From Acidobacteriota bacterium (GTDB lineage Bacteria > Acidobacteriota > Vicinamibacteria > Vicinamibacterales > CAVVIG01): a DNA stretch of 9,825 nt. The notes beneath the pieces are model-generated. The model saw only the letters and a list, made by a program, of their open reading frames with translations, was not told the origin of the DNA and did no database searches. Positions within the stretch are counted from its first letter, which is position 1. Each line of letters starts with the position of its first letter. Made by a program: the position numbers and the translations under genes. The stretch covers positions 1 to 9,825 of the forward strand of contig QHWK01000397.1 of the NCBI GenBank assembly GCA_003223775.1, read 5' to 3'. Of the stretch, positions 6,272 to 9,825 are shown one piece after another.

Positions 6272-7825
6272 TCAGCGCCGCTCGGCGCGCGGCGCGGTGC
6301 CGCCGGACTCGGGCACGAGCATGCGGATCGTGCCGTCCTGCCGCGACGTCACGAGGATCTCGCCGTCGGCGGCGCGGCTGAAGTGCAGATCCGCGCGTGC
6401 GGCCGTCGTGCCGTTCGCCGCCTCGATCAGCTCGCGGAACGCGACGTAGTTGCGGCTGCCGCCCGCGTCTCGCACGTAGAGCTGCACTTCCTCGATCGGC
6501 GCCACCGTCTCCGGAACGCCGTCGTCGGCTTTTTTCATCGCGGCGAGATCCGCGGCGAACACGCGGCCGCGGACGATGTCCCCGAAGACGAATTTGCCGC
6601 GGAGCGCGGGGATGCGGCCGTGGTACGCGACGCCGCCGGTGATCGCCTGTCCCTGCGTGTGGTCGTACATCGCGACCGGGTAGGTGAAACCGTCGGTCGC
6701 GCGCGAACGGAGCGCCTCGGGCGAGAGCGGGAAGAGCTGGTTGAGCGCGCCGCCCGGCCGCGTGATGCCATTCTCGAACAGGCCTTCGCGCTTCATCCAG
6801 CCGTAGTTGTTCCCCTCGTGAACGATGTTGATTTCCTCGATGTTGTTCATCCCGATATCCGAGGCGAACATCGTGCCGTCGGTGAGGTCCCACGTGAGGC
6901 GGTGCGCGTTGCGGAAGCCGTACGCGTAGATCTCGCCGAACGTCTTCGGATCGCCGTCGGCGGCGAACTTGTTGATCGCGGGAATCGTGTAGTCGCCGAC
7001 GCCCTTCGTGCCGCCGGACGCCGACGGGCTGCGCGGATCGATGCGAAGGATCGCGCCGATCAGCGTGTCGAGGCGCTGCGCTTGGGTGGGGTTGTTCGCG
7101 TGCGGGCCGCCGCCGTTGCTGAACCCGAGGTCGCTGCCGCTCGTGTACAGCAGCCCATAATCGGGCGCGCCCGGCTTCGACGTCGGGTTGAACTCGAGAT
7201 CGCCCATCGGATGCGTCAGGTTCGCGACGACCTGCGCGATGCGCAGCAGCTCGCGCCGCGTGCCGCGAAACGTACTGGCCGACGGATCGGCGGCGTGCCA
7301 CTCGGTGATCACGTCGTGGTAGTTGACGTCGGCCCGCGTGAATCCCGGCGGGATGAAATGCGGCGTCGCGGGATTCCCCTTCGCGCGCTCGCCGTGCACC
7401 GTGTAGAAGAGGCCGTTGCGCGCGAACTCGGGATGAAACGTGAACCCGATGAAGCCGCTCTCGAGGCGGTCGTACACCGCGAACGGAAACGCGGCGCCGA
7501 CGTTCGCATAGACGGACGGCTGGTTGTTGCGGTCGATGAGATACAGGAAGCCGCGCGAGTCGTTGGCGAAGCGGCGGCCGTCCGGCAGATCGCGCACGTA
7601 GTTGATGCGCGCCCAGCCGGCGGGCACGACGTCCTGGTCCGGCGGCCGGAGGCCGCGCGTGTCCGGCAGGCGCGCGACGTCGCGGATCTCGACCAGCAAG
7701 CCGTGCTTCGTGATTGGCGGCGGCATCGCCTTGCTCGCGGCGGCGCCGCCGGCCTGCGCGTCCGGTCGAGCGCCGAGCGACATCGCGGCGAAAAGCAACA
7801 CGAGAAGCGACAGCGACGTACGCAT
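6272..7825 (-). CDS. Exported PQQ-dependent sugar dehydrogenase-like protein (glucose/sorbosone dehydrogenase family)
   Basis: A 517-residue secreted beta-propeller of the soluble glucose dehydrogenase/sorbosone dehydrogenase type, which oxidises sugars or related alcohols with PQQ and calcium in the periplasm. The ATG at 7825 follows GGGGAGG by 5 bases and opens a signal peptide (LSLLVLLFAAMSLGA, cut near DAQA, residue 25). Family marks are spread through the protein: FIGFTFHPEFARNGLFYTVH (about 124-144), LEFNPTSKPGAPDYGLLYTS (210-229), GAILRIDP (257-264), EIYAYGFRNAHRLTWD (298-313), IEEINIVHEGNNYGW (329-343), AITGGVAYHG (394-403) and GKFVFGDIVRGRVFA (410-424). No cytochrome domain is fused and no electron acceptor gene is adjacent. 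PQQ synthesis genes are not in the window. The real substrate and PQQ use are inferred from family only. Confidence 0.9.
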   Translation of the reverse strand: MRTSLSLLVLLFAAMSLGARPDAQAGGAAASKAMPPPITKHGLLVEIRDVARLPDTRGLRPPDQDVVPAGWARINYVRDLPDGRRFANDSRGFLYLIDRNNQPSVYANVGAAFPFAVYDRLESGFIGFTFHPEFARNGLFYTVHGERAKGNPATPHFIPPGFTRADVNYHDVITEWHAADPSASTFRGTRRELLRIAQVVANLTHPMGDLEFNPTSKPGAPDYGLLYTSGSDLGFSNGGGPHANNPTQAQRLDTLIGAILRIDPRSPSASGGTKGVGDYTIPAINKFAADGDPKTFGEIYAYGFRNAHRLTWDLTDGTMFASDIGMNNIEEINIVHEGNNYGWMKREGLFENGITRPGGALNQLFPLSPEALRSRATDGFTYPVAMYDHTQGQAITGGVAYHGRIPALRGKFVFGDIVRGRVFAADLAAMKKADDGVPETVAPIEEVQLYVRDAGGSRNYVAFRELIEAANGTTAARADLHFSRAADGEILVTSRQDGTIRMLVPESGGTAPRAERR

Positions 7826-7830
7826 GGCAT

Positions 7831-7837
7831 CCTCCCC
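7831..7837 (-). promoter_or_regulatory. Strong ribosome binding site for the sugar dehydrogenase gene
   Basis: On the minus strand GGGGAGG lies 5 bases before the ATG at 7825. A second ATG at 7830 is out of frame with the protein and overlaps this site, so 7825 is the start. Confidence 0.75.
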
Positions 7838-7868
7838 GGCAGGTCGTCGTGTCTCCGCCGTGATGCCG

Positions 7869-7897
7869 TACTTACGGGTGTTCGCCGGCAGTGTCAA
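7869..7897 (-). promoter_or_regulatory. Candidate sigma-70 promoter for the sugar dehydrogenase gene
   Basis: Minus-strand TTGACA (7897-7892, a perfect -35) is followed by a 17-bp spacer and TAAGTA (7874-7869), a poor -10. Transcription would start near 7862, giving a leader of about 37 bases that carries the strong ribosome site. The -10 lies inside a small inverted repeat (CCGTA-AG-TACGG) that could be an operator half-pair. Confidence 0.45.
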
Positions 7898-7930
7898 GCG
7901 CGGCGAGACCGGCCCGCGCCGAGCGGTTGC

Positions 7931-8302
7931 TCACGCGCCCTGCGGCTTGGGATGGAGCAGCAACCATGAGGTGCCGAACCTGTCCCGCAGCATCGCGAAG
8001 CGCGACGCGAAGAACGTGTCCTGCATCGCCATGAAGATCTGACCGCCGTCGGCGAGCAGCGCGTAGACGCGGTCGGCTTCCTGATCGCTGTCGAGCGTCA
8101 GCGACAGATAGGCGCTGCGAATCGGCTGAAAACGGTCGGGCGGGATGTCGGCCCCGAGCAGCTCCGTTCCCCCGAGGTCCATACGCGCGTGCAGGATCGC
8201 GCGTTCCCAGCCGCGCAGCACGTTGCGCTGATCGGGCTGCTCGCCGTGCCGCATCATCATGGTAATCCGGCTGCCGCGGGCAGATGACCGAAGACTTCTC
8301 AT
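7931..8302 (-). CDS. VOC/PhnB-like protein missing its N-terminal half-module
   Basis: A 123-residue product matching the PhnB-like branch of the vicinal-oxygen-chelate (glyoxalase/bleomycin-resistance) superfamily from about residue 11 onward: ITMMMRHGEQPDQ, then ERAILHARMDLGGTELLGAD, PPDRFQPIRSAYLSLTL, EADRVYALLADGG, and the diagnostic MAMQDTFFASRFAMLRDRFG. Family members of about 140-150 residues start with a strand and helix of the type YLxFxGxxxEAxxFYxxxLGG; that segment, about 30 residues, is absent here, and none of the three minus-strand frames upstream restores it. The ATG at 8302 has no ribosome site, and residues 1-10 (MRSLRSSARG) do not look like family sequence. Probably a remnant of a once complete gene. 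The sugar dehydrogenase gene follows 105 bp downstream on the same strand but has its own promoter. Confidence 0.7.
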   Translation of the reverse strand: MRSLRSSARGSRITMMMRHGEQPDQRNVLRGWERAILHARMDLGGTELLGADIPPDRFQPIRSAYLSLTLDSDQEADRVYALLADGGQIFMAMQDTFFASRFAMLRDRFGTSWLLLHPKPQGA

Positions 8303-8356
8303 CAGCTTGCGGTCGCGCCGCTCTGCACACAGAATCAAGGTTTCCAGACAGGAATG

Positions 8357-8364
8357 AAGGAGGT
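8357..8364 (+). promoter_or_regulatory. Ribosome binding site setting the start at 8369
   Basis: A near-perfect AAGGAGGT ends 4 bases before the ATG at 8369. It lies inside the first codons of a possible start at 8354, so 8369 (MAKAKNAIPQ) is the real start. Confidence 0.85.
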
Positions 8365-8368
8365 CGAT

Positions 8369-8869
8369 ATGGCGAAGGCGAAGAACGCGATTCCTCAAGG
8401 GCATCACACGGTGACGCCGCACTTGATCCTCGACAACGCGGCGCAGGCCCTCGACTGGTACAAGAAGGCGCTCGGGGCCGAGGAAGTGGCGCGCGCCGCG
8501 GGCCCCGACGGCAAGATCATGCACGCCGAAATCCGGATCGGCAACTCGCTCATCATGCTGAACGACGCGATGGGGGGCGCGAAAGGGCCGAAAGCGTACG
8601 GCGGCTCGCCGGCGTCGCTCTGGATTTACGTGGAGGACTGCGACGCGCTGTTCAACAAGGCGGTGACCGCGGGCGCCAAGACGGCGCAGGGGCCCATGGG
8701 GCAGATGCAGGATCAGTTCTGGGGCGACCGCGCGGGAACCTTCACCGATCCAGAGGGGTACCAGTGGACGATCGCCACGCGGAAGGAAGACCTCACGCCA
8801 CAGGAGATGAAGCAGCGGATGGACGAGTTCATGAAGAACTTCGCCTCTGCGCAGCCGGCGCACCGGTAG
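8369..8869 (+). CDS. VOC family protein, PhnB-like glyoxalase/bleomycin-resistance type
   Basis: A complete 166-residue cytoplasmic member of the vicinal-oxygen-chelate fold, with two beta-alpha-beta-beta-beta modules. Module one: VTPHLILDNAAQALDWYKKALGAEEV, then KIMHAEIRIGNSLIMLNDA (about residues 15-67). Module two: SLWIYVEDCDALFNKAVTAGA, then the PhnB-type signature QFWGDRAGTFTDPEGYQWTI (about 83-135). A charged helical tail (TPQEMKQRMDEFMKNF) ends the protein and is common in this group. Despite the frequent label 'PhnB' or '3-demethylubiquinone methyltransferase-like', no specific reaction can be assigned. It is divergent from the truncated VOC gene, with about 66 bp between their start codons; a weak TTGCGG (8307-8312) and CAGAAT (8330-8335), 17 bp apart, could be its promoter. 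Confidence 0.9.
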   Translation: MAKAKNAIPQGHHTVTPHLILDNAAQALDWYKKALGAEEVARAAGPDGKIMHAEIRIGNSLIMLNDAMGGAKGPKAYGGSPASLWIYVEDCDALFNKAVTAGAKTAQGPMGQMQDQFWGDRAGTFTDPEGYQWTIATRKEDLTPQEMKQRMDEFMKNFASAQPAHR

Positions 8870-8881
8870 ATTCGTGGATCA

Positions 8882-8909
8882 GGCCTCGCCGGTGCGAACC
8901 GGCGGGGCC
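8882..8909 (+). terminator. 12-bp hairpin with GCGA loop between convergent genes
   Basis: Twelve paired bases (8882-8893 with 8898-8909, one G-U pair) close a GCGA tetraloop of the stable GNRA kind. It begins 12 bases after the VOC stop. There is no U-tract, so it is not a classic intrinsic terminator; it may end or protect the VOC mRNA. The G-U pair becomes an A-C mismatch on the other strand, so the plus strand is favoured. Confidence 0.5.
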
Positions 8910-8910
8910 G

Positions 8911-8927
8911 CTGACCGCAATGGTCAG
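8911..8927 (+). terminator. Second tandem hairpin, 6-bp stem
   Basis: CTGACC pairs perfectly with GGTCAG around a GCAAT loop, one base after the first hairpin. The perfect stem folds on either strand. It is part of the 115-base gap (8870-8984) between convergent genes; the remainder of that gap shows nothing recognisable. Confidence 0.4.
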
Positions 8928-8984
8928 GGCTCGGGCGTGGAGAGCGCGACAAGGTCCGCGCAATCCTCGAGGCCGCCACCGCAG

Positions 8985-9825
8985 CTACTTCGTTTCCGGC
9001 ATGAGCGTCAGGCGGACGTAATTGTCCGTGTCGAGGTACCGCCGCGCGGCTTCCTGAATCACGGCGCCGTTCAGCTCGGAAATCTGCGACAGCGGCTGCA
9101 GCGCAGCGCCGACGTTGGCCCCGTCGCCGTCTTCGTAGCGGCGCGCGATCTGGCCGAGCAGGTAGCCGTTTTCCTCGCTCTTTTTGTCGAAGTCCCGCGT
9201 GAGGAGGCTGCGCAGACGTGACACCTGCTCCGGCGTGAGCAGCGTCTGCCTGACAAATCGGACCTCCGTCATCACGCGCTCGACGACGCTCTGGGTGCGC
9301 GCCGGGTCGCACGTCCAGTCGATCCGCAGGCGGTATTCGGGCCTCGGGATCCTGGCCGATTGCGACTCGACGGTGATGGCGTAGGTCGCCCCGAGTTCTT
9401 CACGAATTGCATCGCTCAGGCGCGACTGCAGCAGGAGCGTCACCACCTGAAGGGCCAGCTTGTTCGCATCGTCGTAGACGAACGGACCGCTGAAGACGAT
9501 CGCGACCTCGCTCTTCGGCGCGATTCCCTTCTCGACTGTTTTCTCGGTCACGCCCTTTGGCGGCGCAACGCCGATGTCGCGCCACGTTTCGTGTCCATGA
9601 GTAGCCGGCAGGCTGGCGACGTAGGTTTCGATGAGCGGCCTGATGCTCTCGAGCGTGAAGCTGCCGACGAACACAAAAGTGAAGCGGCTCGCGTCGGCGA
9701 AGCGCGCTTTGTAGAACGCCAGCGAATTCTCGAGATTCCATCGCGCCACGGTCTCCGGCGTTTCCGGCTGTCGGCGAGGATGACCACCGGTGAGCGCGAT
9801 GTTGACGGCCTGATCGAAGACCGCC
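8985..9825 (-). CDS. C-terminal part of an M16 family metallopeptidase (pitrilysin/insulinase type), 5' end outside the window
   Basis: The minus-strand frame is open from the right edge (about 279 residues visible; the GTG at 9749 reads as an internal Val) to TAG at 8985-8987. The sequence begins AVFDQAVNIALTGGHP and shows the C-terminal M16 modules: WNLENSLAFYKARFADASRF, TFVFVGSFTLESIRPLIETY, the long hairpin VEKGIAPKSEVAIVFSGPF, then LLLQSRLSDAIREELGATYA, where the Arg/Tyr-containing REELGATY motif is typical of the substrate-holding C-terminal domain, and finally AARRYLDTDNYVRLTLMPE at the end. The zinc-binding HxxEH motif belongs to the N-terminal domain and would lie beyond the window, so activity cannot be judged. 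Large two-half PqqL-like members of this kind are usually exported and degrade peptides in the envelope. It converges on the VOC gene. Confidence 0.88.
   Translation of the reverse strand, partial: AVFDQAVNIALTGGHPRRQPETPETVARWNLENSLAFYKARFADASRFTFVFVGSFTLESIRPLIETYVASLPATHGHETWRDIGVAPPKGVTEKTVEKGIAPKSEVAIVFSGPFVYDDANKLALQVVTLLLQSRLSDAIREELGATYAITVESQSARIPRPEYRLRIDWTCDPARTQSVVERVMTEVRFVRQTLLTPEQVSRLRSLLTRDFDKKSEENGYLLGQIARRYEDGDGANVGAALQPLSQISELNGAVIQEAARRYLDTDNYVRLTLMPETK

Noticed and set aside
7899..7925. Possible terminator hairpin GCGCGG/CCGCGC after the truncated VOC gene
   Set aside because: Only a 6-bp stem with a 10-base loop and no U-tract in DNA of this composition; not distinguishable from background.
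6035..7969. Plus-strand open frame of 644 codons
   Set aside because: Antisense to the PQQ-type dehydrogenase and overlapping the end of the molybdopterin subunit; composition is that of a shadow frame.
8284..9021. Plus-strand open frame of 245 codons starting at 8284
   Set aside because: Overlaps the intact VOC gene in another frame, has no family likeness, and the VOC gene has a near-perfect ribosome site.

Overview
The window is very G+C-rich, densely coded on both strands, and strongly G/C-biased at third codon positions. Gene content suggests a soil-type, Gram-negative, Acidobacteriota-like chromosome (inferred from gene families, not shown by a marker gene). The supporting families are an exported caspase-like protease, an isoquinoline-oxidoreductase-type molybdenum hydroxylase, a PQQ-dependent sugar dehydrogenase-like protein and an M16 peptidase. 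I see no tRNA, rRNA, CRISPR array, transposase or integrase.

Layout. Bases 1-797 (+): C-terminal part of a possible FecR-like protein with a TPR-like tail. It is convergent, 6 bp apart, with a minus-strand pair at 804-3257: a signal-peptide protein with a paired helical motif at its C-terminus, followed 12 bp later by an exported caspase-like (C14) protease. Bases 3258-3489 are a divergent control region with a perfect 17-bp palindrome. Bases 3490-6252 (+) encode a molybdenum hydroxylase: a [2Fe-2S] subunit overlapping by 4 bp a Tat-exported molybdopterin subunit. The large-subunit gene is broken near 4467 by an apparent deletion plus frameshift. Bases 6272-7825 (-) encode an exported PQQ-type sugar dehydrogenase with a TTGACA promoter. 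Bases 7931-8302 (-) are a VOC/PhnB-like gene lacking its first half-module, divergent from an intact VOC/PhnB-like gene at 8369-8869 (+). Bases 8870-8984 hold two tandem hairpins between convergent genes. Bases 8985-9825 (-) are the C-terminal part of an M16 metallopeptidase that runs off the right edge.

How the genes fit together. Most products carry export signals, so the region is largely about envelope or periplasmic functions: a proteolytic/scaffold module on the left and periplasmic oxidoreductases in the middle. There is no clear single pathway. The most unusual points are the exported caspase with its two-motif partner, and the two damaged genes (large molybdenum subunit and VOC protein), either of which could be real gene decay or an assembly fault.
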